Below are positions 30,227-41,447 of a stretch of 64,000 nt of DNA, one piece after another. The notes beneath the pieces were generated by a model, which worked only from the letters and a program-made list of their open reading frames with translations, searched no databases and was not told the DNA's origin. A program made the translations under genes and the position numbers. How positions within the stretch are numbered: the stretch's first letter is position 1; each line of letters starts with the position of its first letter. Origin of the DNA: Buchnera aphidicola (Rhopalosiphum padi) (GTDB lineage: Bacteria; Pseudomonadota; Gammaproteobacteria; Enterobacterales; Enterobacteriaceae). The stretch is from contig NZ_CP034858.1 of the NCBI RefSeq assembly GCF_005080845.1, forward strand, positions 124,001 to 188,000. Reading direction: 5' to 3'.

Positions 30227-31372
30227 TTAATTACTGAGCTTTACTTGATTGAGTAATTTAACAAAATGATCAAATAAAGATGAAGCATCATGTGGTCCAG
30301 GACTAGCTTCTGGATGTCCTTGAAAACTAAAAGCTAATTTATCAGTTAAACATAGCCCTTGTAATGTTCCGTCAAAGAGTGAACTATGTGTTATAGCAAT
30401 ATTATTTGGCATATTTTTTATATCTACAGTGAAACTATGATTTTGTGATGTAATTATCACTCGATTTGTTTTAATTTCTTTTACAGGATGATTTCCACCG
30501 TGATGACCAAATTTCATTTTGATAATATTAGCTCCACTAGCTAATGCAAGAAGCTGATGTCCTAAACAAATTCCGAAAATAGGGATGTTTATTTTTAAGA
30601 AGTATTGAATTGCATGAATGGCATAATCGCATGGTCTAGGATCACCTGGACCATTAGATAGAAAAATTCCATCAGGATGTAAGTCTAAGACTGTTTTAGG
30701 ATCGGTTTTAGCTGGCACTACAGTTAGATAACATCCTCTATCTACAAGCATACGTAATATATTTCTTTTAACCCCAAAATCATATACAACAATATGAAAT
30801 AAAAATTTTTTTTTCTTTTCAGGACAAGGTTTTTTTTCATTAATAAAAATGCTACCTTTTTCCCAATTATAAATAAATTTAGTACTAACTTTTTTAGCTA
30901 AATCTAATCCTTGTAAACTTAAAAAATTTTTTGCTTTTCTATGTGCTATACTATAGTTTTCTTTTTTATCTTCTATAATACATCCATTTTGCGAACCTTT
31001 CGTACGTAAAATTCGTGTTAATTTTCTTGTATCAATATCTGATATTGCAACAATATTATTTTCTTTTAAGTAAGAAGAGAAGTCTTTTTCGCTGCGATAG
31101 TTACTTGATATTGGTGACATATCACGAATAATTAGTCCTCTTATATGAATTTTAGATGATTCTTCGTCGTTATGATTAGTTCCGATATTTCCAATGTGGG
31201 GATGAGTTAATGTTACAATTTGATGTGAATAAGAAGGATCGGTGATTATTTCTTGATACCCAGTGATTGATGTATTAAAAACAACTTCGCCTACAGTTGT
31301 CCCCTTAGCTCCAATAGAACGTCCATGAAATCTAGTTCCATCTTCTAAAACTAGTACTGCTAATTGGCCCAA
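30227..31372 (-). CDS. carA: Carbamoyl phosphate synthase small chain (UUG start)
   Basis: CarA is the glutamine amidotransferase subunit. The catalytic cysteine is in FGICLGHQ, and the histidine and glutamate are in [10 protein letters not shown]. An ATG at 31384 is in frame, but it overlaps the Shine-Dalgarno: ATGGAGGACGCTTTG. E. coli carA has the same GGAGG, a 5-base spacer and a TTG start, so I place the start at TTG 31372. This gives 381 residues (E. coli 382) and aligns [12 protein letters not shown] with the E. coli start. The 154-base leader to dapB probably holds the promoter. Confidence 0.9.
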   Translation of the reverse strand: MGQLAVLVLEDGTRFHGRSIGAKGTTVGEVVFNTSITGYQEIITDPSYSHQIVTLTHPHIGNIGTNHNDEESSKIHIRGLIIRDMSPISSNYRSEKDFSSYLKENNIVAISDIDTRKLTRILRTKGSQNGCIIEDKKENYSIAHRKAKNFLSLQGLDLAKKVSTKFIYNWEKGSIFINEKKPCPEKKKKFLFHIVVYDFGVKRNILRMLVDRGCYLTVVPAKTDPKTVLDLHPDGIFLSNGPGDPRPCDYAIHAIQYFLKINIPIFGICLGHQLLALASGANIIKMKFGHHGGNHPVKEIKTNRVIITSQNHSFTVDIKNMPNNIAITHSSLFDGTLQGLCLTDKLAFSFQGHPEASPGPHDASSLFDHFVKLLNQVKLSN

Positions 31373-31395
31373 AGCGTCCTCCATTAAAAAAATTT

Positions 31396-31409
31396 TGAAT
31401 ATTAATTGA
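31396..31409 (-). promoter_or_regulatory. ARG-box-like sequence before carA
   Basis: On the minus strand TCAATTAATATTCA differs at one base from the palindromic ARG-box core TGAAT-N4-ATTCA. It lies 23 bases before the proposed TTG start. E. coli carAB is ArgR-controlled through similar boxes just upstream. A match in such AT-rich DNA can be chance, and no argR is in the window. Confidence 0.2.
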
Positions 31410-31538
31410 ATTTTGAATGTAATCGGGATTATTAAAAAATAATGAAAAATTGTATTTTAACTAAAATTAATATTTTTGTCTATTATCGTAATAAATATTT
31501 ATATTTTTAAAATTTTATTAATATAAATCATGAATAAT

Positions 31539-32360
31539 TTAAAATTTATCCTTTAGTATATCGTTCATATTAAATAATCCTTGATTTTTTTCGTGAATCC
31601 ATATTGCTGATTCAATGGCACCTTTGGCAAAAGAGTCTCGATTAAAAGCACTGTGAGTTATTTTAATTTCTTCATCAGAACTTGAAAATAAAACACTATG
31701 TTTTCCGATAACATTTCCTGATCTTATACTAGAAAAACCAATTTTTTTTATTTCTCTAATTTTTTTTGTAATACCTTTTTTATAATACAAAGAATGTTTA
31801 TTTAATTCCCAATTCATAACTTTTGATATAGTTTCTCCAATAGTTAATGCTGTTCCTGAAGGTATATCTATTTTATTTCTATGATGAAATTCTATAATAT
31901 CAATGTCTGAAGTATTTCCTAAAATTTTAGTAGTTTTTTGAACTAATTGACAAAGTAAATTTATTCCAATACTAAAATTTGATGAAATCATTAAAGCAAT
32001 TTTTTCAGAATATGCATTTATGTTCTTATTTTCTTCATTTGAAAAACCAGTTGTACCAATAATAATATTTTTTTTAAATTTACAACATTGTTCTAAAAAA
32101 TATAAAGTACTGCTTGGTTTCGTGAAATCGATTAAAACATCAAAGTTATTTTTTTCTATATTCAAAGTATTATCAATAGATACGCCTATTTTACCTATTC
32201 CAATTTTTTCTCCTATATCTTCACCAACCAATGGATGATTTTTTTTGACTAATGCAGTGGTTAAAATAGTATTTTTATTCTTTTGTATTTCTTTAATCAA
32301 CACCCGGCCCATACGACCCATAGCACCAGTAATTGCAATACGAGTTATTTTTTTTTTCAT
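31539..32360 (-). CDS. dapB: 4-hydroxy-tetrahydrodipicolinate reductase
   Basis: DapB catalyses a step of diaminopimelate and lysine synthesis, serving both peptidoglycan and host nutrition. It has 273 residues, as in E. coli. The nucleotide-binding loop is ITGAMGRMG (9-17), and the catalytic region is EFHHRNKIDIPSGTAL. It begins 12 bases after ispH in the minus-strand run ribF-ileS-lspA-ispH-dapB. Confidence 0.97.
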   Translation of the reverse strand: MKKKITRIAITGAMGRMGRVLIKEIQKNKNTILTTALVKKNHPLVGEDIGEKIGIGKIGVSIDNTLNIEKNNFDVLIDFTKPSSTLYFLEQCCKFKKNIIIGTTGFSNEENKNINAYSEKIALMISSNFSIGINLLCQLVQKTTKILGNTSDIDIIEFHHRNKIDIPSGTALTIGETISKVMNWELNKHSLYYKKGITKKIREIKKIGFSSIRSGNVIGKHSVLFSSSDEEIKITHSAFNRDSFAKGAIESAIWIHEKNQGLFNMNDILKDKF

Positions 32361-32372
32361 AATTTTATTTTT

Positions 32373-33317
32373 CTAATTTTGCATATATATTAAATTCTTA
32401 GGTATCTTAAAAATTGTTTTTTCTTTATCTCCCAAAATTTCTTTTGGTGGATTTTTAAAACCTAGTTTTTTTAAATATTCAATTACTTCTGTTACTAATA
32501 TATCAGGTGCAGAAGCGCCAGCTGTAATCCCAATATTTTTTTTGTTTTTAATCCATTCTTCTCTAATATCAGAAAATGATTCAATTTGTTTCGTAAATAC
32601 ACCTGTTTCTTTTCCTAATTCTGCAAGACGGTTGGAATTAGAAGAATTTTTAGAGCCGATTACAAGTATTATATCAGTTATTTTCGATAATTTAAGAATT
32701 GCATTTTGTCGATTTGTTGTTGCATAGCATATATCCTCTTTTTTAGGACCAGATATATTTAAAAATTTCTTTTTTAAAGATAAAATGATAGATTGAGTGT
32801 TTTTAATAGATAAAGTTGTTTGTGTGAAAAAATTTAATTTTTTATCTATTTTAATCGATAACTTATTTACATCTTCTATTGATTCAACAAGATGTATTTT
32901 TCCTTTTTTATTGTCATATTGACCGATTGTCCCAATAACTTCAGGATGACCTTTATGACCAATTAGAATTGTTTCTATACCATTTTTACTTGATTTTGAA
33001 ACTTCTAAATGTACTTTTGTAACTAATGGACAAGTTGCATTTAATATTGTTAAATTTTTTTTTATAGCTTTTTTTTTTATTTTTTTTGATACTCCGTGTG
33101 CTGAAAAAACTACTATGGAACTATTTGGAATATCTGCAATGTCTTCAACAAAGATAACTCCCTTTTGACGTAATTGTTCTATAACATATTGATTATGTAC
33201 TAGTTCATGCTGAACATAAATAGTTTTTTTATAAATTTTTAAAGCATTTTCAACCATTAAGATAGCTCTTTTAACGCCTGCGCAGAAACCTCTTGGGTTG
33301 GCTAATATAATGTTCAC
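32373..33317 (-). CDS. ispH: HMB-PP reductase (IspH)
   Basis: IspH is the last enzyme of the MEP isoprenoid pathway and makes IPP and DMAPP. It has 314 residues (E. coli 316). The [4Fe-4S] cysteines are in NPRGFCAGVKRA, NATCPLVTKVH and DICYATTNRQ. fkpB, which lies between lspA and ispH in E. coli, is lost, leaving a 69-base gap. Confidence 0.97.
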   Translation of the reverse strand: MNIILANPRGFCAGVKRAILMVENALKIYKKTIYVQHELVHNQYVIEQLRQKGVIFVEDIADIPNSSIVVFSAHGVSKKIKKKAIKKNLTILNATCPLVTKVHLEVSKSSKNGIETILIGHKGHPEVIGTIGQYDNKKGKIHLVESIEDVNKLSIKIDKKLNFFTQTTLSIKNTQSIILSLKKKFLNISGPKKEDICYATTNRQNAILKLSKITDIILVIGSKNSSNSNRLAELGKETGVFTKQIESFSDIREEWIKNKKNIGITAGASAPDILVTEVIEYLKKLGFKNPPKEILGDKEKTIFKIPKNLIYMQN

Positions 33318-33386
33318 TGTTTTCTCAAAATATATTTAATTATAAAAAAATTTAATTTTTTTGATTAAAAATGAATTAGGGATTAA

Positions 33387-33872
33387 TTATGAATTATAAT
33401 AATTATTTTTCATAATTATAATCATCCCAATAAATATACTGAAATCAGCTATATTGAATGTTGCAAAATGCCAATTTTTAATATGTAAATCAATAAAATC
33501 TATTACAAATCCATAATTAATACGATCTATTAAATTTCCTATTGCTCCTGCGAGAATTAGAGAATAAGAAAGAATTTTATTTTTATCTTTTTTTTTAAAC
33601 TTTATAATCATTTTTATTAGCACTAATATAACAACTATACTAAATATTAATAAAAAATATTTTTGCCATCCGTTTTGATCTGATAGTAGACTAAATGCTG
33701 CTCCAAAATTGTGTACATGAAATAAATTTAATATTAAAAATATTTTTTGTTTTTCATATATATTCAAATTATTTAAAATCCATTTTTTACTATAAAAATC
33801 TATTGTTACAATAAAAACTATTATAGTGATATAAATCCAATAGAATTTTTTAAAATAGTGTTTTTTCTTCAT
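33387..33872 (-). CDS. lspA: Lipoprotein signal peptidase
   Basis: This inner-membrane aspartyl protease cleaves prolipoprotein signal peptides. It has 161 residues (E. coli 164). Four hydrophobic segments are visible. The two catalytic aspartates are in the conserved [16 protein letters not shown] and [11 protein letters not shown] segments. The start overlaps the ileS stop by four bases (ATGA), showing translational coupling. Confidence 0.95.
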   Translation of the reverse strand: MKKKHYFKKFYWIYITIIVFIVTIDFYSKKWILNNLNIYEKQKIFLILNLFHVHNFGAAFSLLSDQNGWQKYFLLIFSIVVILVLIKMIIKFKKKDKNKILSYSLILAGAIGNLIDRINYGFVIDFIDLHIKNWHFATFNIADFSIFIGMIIIMKNNYYNS

Positions 33873-36685
33873 ATAAAAATACGCTTTTCACCATTTCCTT
33901 TCGTATTTAGAAGACAACGTGTACAAATTTCATCATTATTTTTTTTAATAAAAATGTTATAGTGCCAACATCTTGGACATTTTTTTTCTTTTATTTTTTT
34001 TAAAAGCACTTTAAAATCAGAAATTTTTTCACTTTTTTTTGAATTTTTTGGTGCTGTGTCATATAATTTTATTTGTACTTTAGATGTTAAAAATATAAAT
34101 TTTAATTCTTCTCCTAAAATATTTAATTTTTGTTTTATTTCTGGGGTTACGTATAATATTAAAGAGGCTTCTAGTGAACTTTTTATGTTTTTATTTTTTA
34201 TTTCTTCTTCTAGAAATTTATTTATTTCATTTTTCATTTCTATTAGATTATTCCAATAATCATAGTTAAATACATCATTTTCATCTAAATCAAATAATTT
34301 ATCAAACCATTCTTCCGTGAATACATATTTATTATGTTCTCCAGGTAAGTGATTCCAAATTTCATCGGCAGTAAATGATAATATTGGTGCTATCCAACGA
34401 ACAAGAGCGTTAATTATATAGTATATAGCTGTTTGACAACTTCTTCGTTCTTGACTGTTTTTTTTTAGAGTATATTGTCTATCTTTTATAATATCAAGAT
34501 AGAAAGAACCCATTTCGATAGAGCAAAAATACATTAAACGTTTTATTACTGCATGAAAGTTGTACTTTTCATAAAACTCAATAATTTCTTCTTGTACTTT
34601 TTTTGCTTGACTTATAGCCCAACGATCTAAAAGAACCATGTTTTCTTTTAAAACAGTATTTTTTTTAGGATTGAAATCATTTATGTTTGCTAACATAAAA
34701 CGTGCTGTATTTCTTATTCTTCGATAAATGTCTGAAGAGCGTTTTAGAATTTCATTAGAAATAGAAATGTCATTAGAATAATTAGAAGAAGCCACCCATA
34801 GTCTTAAAATATCTCCCCCTAATGTTTTTACTATTTCATTAGGACTAATGGTATTTCCTATAGATTTAGACATTTTTTGACCATTTTTATCAACTACAAA
34901 ACCATGAGTTAAAACTTCAGAATATGGTGATTTATTTTTTGTTAACATAGAAATAATTAATGATGACATAAACCATCCTCTATGTTGATCAGAACCTTCT
35001 AAAAACATATCTGCGTAATTTTTACTGTATTTTTTATTTTTATATTTTATTAAAGTATGAGTATTTCCTGATTCAAACCATACGTCTAATATATCAAATA
35101 TTTGATCATACATGTTATATGTTTCACCTAATATTTCTTTTAAATCAATTTTCCACCATGCTTCTATTCCTTCTAATTCTACTTTTTTTATTATTTTTTC
35201 CATTAAGAAAGTATTTTCGGGATGAATATTTCCTGTTTTTTTATGTATAAAAAGACACATTGGTACACCCCATTTTCTTTGTCTTGAAATACACCAATCA
35301 GGTCTTTTTTTTATCATTTGTTTTATTCTAGATTCTCCCCATTTAGGTATCCATGATACTTTTTTGATTTCTTCAATAGTTTTATAACGCAGTTTGTTCT
35401 TATCAATTTTTATAAACCATTGTTCAGTTGCTCTAAATATAACAGGAGTTTTATGTCTCCAACAATGTGGATAACTATGTTTTAAAATCTCATGATGCAA
35501 TAAACAATTTTCTTTGATTAATAAATTTATAATTATTTTATTAGCTTTAAAAATATTTATCCCATCTAATTTGGGATGTACGTTATTTATATAATTACCT
35601 TTAAAATCTACTAAATTAATTGTTTTTATTTTGTATTTTTGACTAACGATATAATCATCTGGTCCATGATCAGGTGCTGTATGAACAGCTCCTGTACCTG
35701 AATCAAGAGTAATATGTTTTCCCAATATTACAGGTAAAGAAATGTTTTTTAAAAATGGATGTAAAAATTTTGTTCCTTCTAAATTTTTACCTTGAAAAGA
35801 AATTAAAATGTTCCAATTTTTTATTTCTAAAATTTTCATTACGTTTTCAACTAATTTTTTTGCTAAAATTAAATTGTATTTTTTAGTTTCTATTAGTTGA
35901 TACTCAAAAGTTGGATTTACTGCAATAGCTTGACTTGATGGAAGAGTCCATGGTGTAGTTGTCCAAATGGGTAGATATATGTCTTTTTCACTTGATATAC
36001 TAAGATTTAGTACTTCTTTAAAAATTTTATTATTTTTACTTTTCATGGCAACAAAGATTGAATCGGATTCTTTATAAAAATGTTCGATCTCTGCATCAGA
36101 TAAAGATGAATGGCATTTTAAACACCAATGTATAGGTTTAGATTCTTTATATAAGTATTTTTCTTCAATAATTTTAGACAGTGTTTTAATTATATTAGCT
36201 TCATTTTTAAAATTCATTGTAAGATATGGTTTTTCCCAATCTCCAATTACACCTAATCTAATAAAATCTTTTTTTTGCTTTTTTATTTGTTTTTCTGCAT
36301 ATTGTCTGCATTTTTTTTGAAATATTGAAGTAATTACATTTTTGCTTTTTAAACCTATCTGTTCTTCAACTTTTTGTTCAATAGGTAATCCATGACAATC
36401 CCAAGACGGTATATAGGGAGCATCGAAACCTGACATATTTTTTGATTTTATAATTATATCTTTTAAAATTTTGTTCACTGCATGTCCAATATGAATGTTT
36501 CCATTAGCATATGGAGGTCCATCATGAAGAAAAAAAATTTTTTTACCTTCTTTTTTTTGTCTTATTAATTTATAAAGATTATTTTCATACCAATTTTTTA
36601 ATATTTCTGGTTCTTTTTGAGACAGATTCGCACGCATAGAAAACTGTGTTTTAGGTAAATTTAAAGTATTTTTATAATCATTCAT
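33869..36685 (-). CDS. ileS: Isoleucyl-tRNA synthetase
   Basis: This class I enzyme charges tRNA-Ile. I start it at ATG 36685, not the in-frame ATG 66 bases upstream: this gives exactly 938 residues, as in E. coli, the family start [15 protein letters not shown], and a GAGA ribosome-binding site. HIGH is HIGH in [13 protein letters not shown], and KMSKS is present in [10 protein letters not shown]. The CP1 editing domain keeps WTTTPWTLP and [10 protein letters not shown], so valine proofreading is probably functional. The C-terminal zinc motif is CPRCWHY...CTRC. ribF lies 22 bases upstream. Confidence 0.97.
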   Translation of the reverse strand: MNDYKNTLNLPKTQFSMRANLSQKEPEILKNWYENNLYKLIRQKKEGKKIFFLHDGPPYANGNIHIGHAVNKILKDIIIKSKNMSGFDAPYIPSWDCHGLPIEQKVEEQIGLKSKNVITSIFQKKCRQYAEKQIKKQKKDFIRLGVIGDWEKPYLTMNFKNEANIIKTLSKIIEEKYLYKESKPIHWCLKCHSSLSDAEIEHFYKESDSIFVAMKSKNNKIFKEVLNLSISSEKDIYLPIWTTTPWTLPSSQAIAVNPTFEYQLIETKKYNLILAKKLVENVMKILEIKNWNILISFQGKNLEGTKFLHPFLKNISLPVILGKHITLDSGTGAVHTAPDHGPDDYIVSQKYKIKTINLVDFKGNYINNVHPKLDGINIFKANKIIINLLIKENCLLHHEILKHSYPHCWRHKTPVIFRATEQWFIKIDKNKLRYKTIEEIKKVSWIPKWGESRIKQMIKKRPDWCISRQRKWGVPMCLFIHKKTGNIHPENTFLMEKIIKKVELEGIEAWWKIDLKEILGETYNMYDQIFDILDVWFESGNTHTLIKYKNKKYSKNYADMFLEGSDQHRGWFMSSLIISMLTKNKSPYSEVLTHGFVVDKNGQKMSKSIGNTISPNEIVKTLGGDILRLWVASSNYSNDISISNEILKRSSDIYRRIRNTARFMLANINDFNPKKNTVLKENMVLLDRWAISQAKKVQEEIIEFYEKYNFHAVIKRLMYFCSIEMGSFYLDIIKDRQYTLKKNSQERRSCQTAIYYIINALVRWIAPILSFTADEIWNHLPGEHNKYVFTEEWFDKLFDLDENDVFNYDYWNNLIEMKNEINKFLEEEIKNKNIKSSLEASLILYVTPEIKQKLNILGEELKFIFLTSKVQIKLYDTAPKNSKKSEKISDFKVLLKKIKEKKCPRCWHYNIFIKKNNDEICTRCLLNTKGNGEKRIFI

Positions 36686-36707
36686 AATTTTCTCTTTAAT
36701 TTGTATA

Positions 36708-37652
36708 TTAATTATAATTAATGTTAAAATATTTTTTAACAATTTTAACATCTTTAGAAATTTGTTCTTTTAACTTTTCTATAGAAGAAAAGAAACATTC
36801 ATCTCTTATTTTTTTGTATAAAAAAACTTCTATTTTCTTTTCATATAAATCAATATTAAAATTGAATAAATAGACTTCAAGAAGTCTATTTTTTTTCGAA
36901 TGAAAATAACTTGGTTTAATTCCAATATTGCATATTCCTATAAAATCTTTGTTCAAGAAACATGAAACCTTTACAGCGTATACTCCATTATTTATGGGTA
37001 TATTTTTATGTAATAATATATTTGCTGTTGGATATCCTAATTTTCGTCCTATTTTGTTTCCATGAATTACACGACCTAAAATACTAAATGGGCGACCAAG
37101 TAATTTTCTTACTAGTTCAATTTTATTTTCTAATAAACATTTTCTTATATTAGTACTGCTTATTTTAATTATGTTTTTATATAATAAGGCACTAATTTCT
37201 ATTACTTTAAAATTGTATTGATATCCAATTTTCTTTAAGAGAGATATATTTCCATTTCTTTTTGATCCAAATCTAAAATCATCTCCAATTATTATGAATT
37301 TTATATTTAATTTTTTTATTAAAACGTTTTTTATAAATTTTTCTGCACTTAAAGATGAAAAATATTCATTAAATTTAATACATAAAATAATATCGATTTT
37401 CCATAATTGAATATACTTAATTTTATTTTGTAACGTTGTAATTCTTTTTGGAGGATTTTGAGTATTTAAAAATTCTAATGGTTGTGGTTCAAATAAAATA
37501 ACTATAGTTGGTATGTTATTTTTTTTTCCTATTTCGTATAAATTAGAAAGCAATTTTTGATGTCCCAAATGTATTCCATCAAAATTTCCAATACTAACAG
37601 CTGAATTAGAATTTATTTTTTTTAGATTACAAATGCCTCGTATGAGCTTCAT
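36708..37652 (-). CDS. ribF: Bifunctional riboflavin kinase/FAD synthetase
   Basis: RibF phosphorylates riboflavin to FMN and adenylylates FMN to FAD. It has 314 residues (E. coli 313). The N-terminal nucleotidyltransferase domain has [16 protein letters not shown], and the C-terminal kinase domain has [11 protein letters not shown] and NNGVYAVKV. It heads the minus-strand run and is divergent from rpsT across 174 bases, as in E. coli. Confidence 0.96.
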   Translation of the reverse strand: MKLIRGICNLKKINSNSAVSIGNFDGIHLGHQKLLSNLYEIGKKNNIPTIVILFEPQPLEFLNTQNPPKRITTLQNKIKYIQLWKIDIILCIKFNEYFSSLSAEKFIKNVLIKKLNIKFIIIGDDFRFGSKRNGNISLLKKIGYQYNFKVIEISALLYKNIIKISSTNIRKCLLENKIELVRKLLGRPFSILGRVIHGNKIGRKLGYPTANILLHKNIPINNGVYAVKVSCFLNKDFIGICNIGIKPSYFHSKKNRLLEVYLFNFNIDLYEKKIEVFLYKKIRDECFFSSIEKLKEQISKDVKIVKKYFNINYN

Positions 37653-37826
37653 TGTTAAATTAACCTAATGAAATAAAATGATTTTATATTAAAAAATATT
37701 GTTTATTTTACAAATAATTTTGATGTATTATTCTTCATAATATATAATATTATTTTTATTTATATACGAATTTTTCATTTTTTAAAAAATTATTTAAAAT
37801 TTATTTTTTACATTTGGGAGTTAAAA

Positions 37827-38096
37827 TTGGCAAATATTAAATCTGCTAAAAAAGATTCTATAACATCAGAAGAACGTCGTAAAAAAAATGCTAGTCAACG
37901 TTCAAAAATTCGTACTTTTATAAAAAAAGTTCGTTTGGCTGTTATTTCTGGAAATAAAGAAAAATCATATGATGCTTTTAAGAACATGCAACCTATTATT
38001 GATAAATATGCAACTAAGGGTTTAATACATAAAAACAAAGCTGCAAGATATAAATCTATTTTATCGTTAAAGATTGCAAAATTGCATAAAAATTAA
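37827..38096 (+). CDS. rpsT: Ribosomal protein S20 (UUG start)
   Basis: This 30S subunit protein has 89 residues (E. coli 87). The start is TTG 37827, preceded by GGGAG at a six-base spacing; E. coli rpsT also uses UUG. The protein begins [11 protein letters not shown] and keeps the [20 protein letters not shown] block. It is followed by a good terminator shared with dnaJ. Confidence 0.97.
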   Translation: MANIKSAKKDSITSEERRKKNASQRSKIRTFIKKVRLAVISGNKEKSYDAFKNMQPIIDKYATKGLIHKNKAARYKSILSLKIAKLHKN

Positions 38097-38106
38097 TTTT
38101 TTAAAA

Positions 38107-38141
38107 AAGTATTGCCTCTAATTTTTTAAGAAGCAATACTT
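38107..38141. terminator. Bidirectional terminator between rpsT and dnaJ
   Basis: The arms AAGTATTGCCTCT and AGAAGCAATACTT form a 13-base stem with one mismatch and a 9-base loop between two convergent genes. On the minus strand the stem runs straight into a T-tract, so it fits dnaJ best. On the plus strand a T-rich stretch follows a few bases later and can serve rpsT. Confidence 0.82.
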
Positions 38142-38151
38142 TATAAGTTTT

Positions 38152-39288
38152 TTATTTTGTTAAATCATCAAAAAATCTTTTTACACCATCAAAAAACCTT
38201 TTTGAACGTGGACTATTTTTATCTCCTCGAAATCCATTAAAACTATTCCCTAGCTCATTTAAAAGATATTTTTGTTGTTCATTGAGATTGACTGGAGTTT
38301 CTACTACGACACGACATAATAAATCGCCTTTGCTTCTACTTTGTACTGATTTTACGCCTTTTCCTCGAATACGGAAAAGTTTTCCTGATTGAGTTTCAGA
38401 CGGTATCTTCAACTTAACTCTACCATCTAAAGTAGGTACTTCTATTTCTCCACCTAATGCAGCCATAGTAAAATTGATTGGTACTTCACAGTAAAGGTTA
38501 TTATCTTCTCTTTCAAAAATAGGATGTTTGTTAACTGTCATTTGTACATAAAGATCACCTGATGGTGCGCCATTTATTCCGGCTTCACCTTCATGACTTA
38601 ATCGAATCTTATCATTAGTATCGATACCAGATGGAATCTTTACCGACAATATTTTGTTTGTTTTTATTCTTCCCTGTCCTCGACATATATGGCATGGATT
38701 TTTAATTACTGTACCTCTTCCATTACATTTAGGACATGATTGTTGAACAGTGAAAAATCCTTTTCTAATATGAATTTGACCTTTTCCATGACATGTTGAG
38801 CATCCATTCGGCTTGGTACCAGCACTTGCCCCTGTACCATAACAAGTTTTACATTTTTGAAAAGTTGGAATACGAATTTCTTTTATTACTCCCTTTACTG
38901 CTTCTTCTAAAGAAATCTCCATATTGTAGCATAAATCAGCTCCTTTTTTCACTCTTTGATTTCTACTGCCTCCGAAAATATCACCAAAAACATCGCCAAA
39001 GATATCTCCAAAATCTGTAGAGCTAGTAAAAGTATTATAAGTATTGTTTTGATTGTGACCATTTTCAAAAGCAGCGTGTCCATATTGATCATATGCGCTT
39101 CTTTTTTCTTCATTGATTAAAATTTCATATGCTTCTTTTATTTCCTTAAACTTGTTTTCAGCACTTTTATCTCCTTGATTGCGATCGGGATGGTATTTCA
39201 TTGCTAATCGTTTATAAGCTTTTTTAATTTCTCGTTCTTCAGCTGATTTTGGAATTCCTAAAATTTGATAGTAATCTTTTTTTGCCAT
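38152..39288 (-). CDS. dnaJ: Hsp40 co-chaperone DnaJ
   Basis: DnaJ stimulates the DnaK ATPase and delivers substrates. It has 378 residues (E. coli 376). The J domain with HPD in [10 protein letters not shown] comes first, then a Gly/Phe/Asn-rich linker (about 75-110). Four CxxCxGxG zinc repeats follow ([32 protein letters not shown]), and then the substrate-binding C-terminal domains. The Shine-Dalgarno is AGGAAG. It lies 111 bases after dnaK, with an unusual GC-rich hairpin between them. Confidence 0.98.
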   Translation of the reverse strand: MAKKDYYQILGIPKSAEEREIKKAYKRLAMKYHPDRNQGDKSAENKFKEIKEAYEILINEEKRSAYDQYGHAAFENGHNQNNTYNTFTSSTDFGDIFGDVFGDIFGGSRNQRVKKGADLCYNMEISLEEAVKGVIKEIRIPTFQKCKTCYGTGASAGTKPNGCSTCHGKGQIHIRKGFFTVQQSCPKCNGRGTVIKNPCHICRGQGRIKTNKILSVKIPSGIDTNDKIRLSHEGEAGINGAPSGDLYVQMTVNKHPIFEREDNNLYCEVPINFTMAALGGEIEVPTLDGRVKLKIPSETQSGKLFRIRGKGVKSVQSRSKGDLLCRVVVETPVNLNEQQKYLLNELGNSFNGFRGDKNSPRSKRFFDGVKRFFDDLTK

Positions 39289-39318
39289 ATTACTGTTCTT
39301 CCTGCTTTTAAAATAAGT

Positions 39319-39350
39319 GCACGGGCGTAGATTTTTTTCTACGCCCGTGC
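39319..39350 (-). ncRNA. GC-rich hairpin in the dnaK-dnaJ gap (tpke11-like position)
   Basis: A perfect 12-base stem, GCACGGGCGTAG / CTACGCCCGTGC (9 of 12 G or C), closes an 8-base A/T loop. It is far more GC-rich than any surrounding non-coding DNA. E. coli has a similar GC-rich hairpin in the same gap, where the small RNA candidate tpke11 was described (recalled, not checked). It could be a processed sRNA, an mRNA stabiliser or an attenuator adjusting dnaJ relative to dnaK. Confidence 0.65.
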
Positions 39351-39399
39351 TAGTTTAAATACTGTTATAACTTTTTCTGCTTTTTTAGATTAATGTTTA

Positions 39400-41317
39400 T
39401 TATTTTTTAGGATCTTTTATTTCTTCAAATTCTGCGTCTACAACGTTTTCGTCTTTTTGTGATTCAGATGATTTATTTTCTTTTTTTAAATTTTCTTCTG
39501 ATTTTTTTTGATTTATTTCTGTTAGTTTAGATGAAATTTTTAAGAGATTTTGAATATTTTTTTCAATTTCAGTTTTATCTTCTCCCTTCAATGATTTTTC
39601 TAATTCATCTAAAACTGATTTAATTTTTTCTAGTTCTGTATTTTCTATTTTATTTTTTTTTCATACTATATTGTTTTTTAATACTATGTATTAATTGATC
39701 ACCTTGATTTCTGATTTGAATTAATTCTTCAAATTTTCGATCTGCTTCGGAATTAGCCTCAGCATCATTAATCATTTTTTTTATTTCGTCTTCATTTAGA
39801 CCAGAAGAAGCTTTAATAGTAATTTTTTGTTCCTTTCCAGTTTTTTTATCTTTTGCAGATACATGTAATATACCATCGGAATCAATATCAAATGTAACTT
39901 CAATTTGTGCCGTTCCTCTTGGTGCTGGCTCAATTCCGTCTAGATTAAATTGACCTAGAGATTTGTTATCTAGTGCTCTTTTTCTTTCACCTTGAAGAAT
40001 ATGTATTGTTACAGCGGATTGATTATCTTCTGCTGTTGAAAAAACTTGACTATGTTTAGTAGGAATAGTTGTGTTTTTATTTATCAGTGAAGTCATTATA
40101 CCCCCCATAGTCTCAATTCCTAATGACAATGGAGTTACATCAAGCAATAAAACATCTTTAACATCGCCTGAAAGTACACCTCCTTGAACTGCAGCACCAA
40201 CTGCAACCGCTTCATCTGGATTAACATCTTTTCTAGGTTCTTTACCAAAGAAATCTGCTACTTTAGATTGTACCATAGGCATTCTTGTTTGACCGCCTAC
40301 TAATATTACATCATTGATATCTGAAATAGATAGTCCTGCATCTTTTAACGCTACTTTAAGTGGTTCAATAGAACGTAGTACCAGATCTTCTACTAAAGAT
40401 TCTAATTTTGAACGAGTAACTTTAATATTTAAATGTTTAGGTCCATTAGAATCAGCTGTAATATACGGTAGATTTACATCAGTTTGTTGTGCTGATGATA
40501 ATTCTATTTTTGCTTTTTCTGCAGATTCTTTTAAGCGTTGCATGGCCAATGAATCATTTCTTAAATCAATACCTTGTTCTTTTTTAAATTCTTGTACTAA
40601 ATAATTAATCAGCCTGCTATCGAAATCTTCTCCACCAAGATGGGTGTCTCCATTAGTAGCAAGAACTTCAAATGTTTTTTCTTTGTCAACATCATCGATT
40701 TCAATAATAGATATATCAAAAGTACCTCCACCTAAATCGTATACTGCTATAGTTCTATTTCCTTCCCCTTTATCTAAACCATAAGCAAGCGCTGCAGCTG
40801 TAGGTTCGTTAATAATTCTTTTGACTTCTAATCCTGCAATTCTACCAGCATCCTTAGTTGCTTGTCTCTGAGCATCATTAAAATAGGCAGGAACTGTAAT
40901 AACTGCTTCTTTCACTGATTCTCCTAAGTAGTCTTCTGCAGTTTTTTTCATTTTTTTTAACACTTCTGCAGAAATTTGAGGAGGTGCCATTTTTTGTTTC
41001 TTAATATCAATCCATGCGTCTCCATTTTCAGAATTGATAATAGAATATGGCATAATTTTTATATCACGCTGAACTTCATCATCTTTAAACTTTCTACCAA
41101 TTAGTCTTTTTATAGCAAATAATGTATTCTTGGGATTAGTTATTGCTTGACGTTTAGCAGGTTGTCCTACTAAAACTTCTCCTTTTTGGGTATACGCAAT
41201 AATTGAAGGTGTTGTACGATCACCTTCTGAATTTTCTAAAACACGTGGTTTGTTGCCATCCATAATGGCAACACAAGAGTTGGTTGTTCCCAAGTCAATA
41301 CCAATAATTTTGCCCAT
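39400..41317 (-). CDS. dnaK: Hsp70 chaperone DnaK, out of frame at an A9 tract
   Basis: This is the central ATP-dependent chaperone. From ATG 41317 the frame runs through the ATPase domain ([17 protein letters not shown] at 4-20) and the substrate-binding domain, then stops after 555 residues at 39650, just past an A9 run. One base less there (A8) restores a frame ending [14 protein letters not shown], the conserved C-terminal tail, and gives exactly 638 residues, the E. coli length. The restored lid sequence has no other gap against E. coli. The far side is clearly still under selection, so full-length DnaK is probably made by polymerase slippage; a sequencing error is the other explanation. 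A sigma-32 promoter lies upstream. Confidence 0.93.
39653..39661 (-). repeat. A9 homopolymer causing the dnaK frameshift
   Basis: Nine A on the coding strand (nine T on the plus strand) follow ATG codon 552 and precede TAAAATAG. Nine leads to an immediate TAA; eight would continue the frame through residue 638. Confidence 0.9.
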
Positions 41318-41447
41318 TGAAATTCTCCTATTTTATAATCTCTTGATAAATTGGGTGTTCAACCTTTATGCGGCCATTTTTTTGGCTTTTTAATTAGCTA
41401 CATAGGATTGTATTTTTCTTTTTTATATATATTGTTGAATGATTATT

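Noticed and set aside
36686-36751. In-frame N-terminal extension of ileS to an upstream ATG
   Set aside because: The shorter start gives exactly the E. coli length and N-terminus with a proper ribosome-binding site; the extension overlaps nothing conserved and is of random composition.
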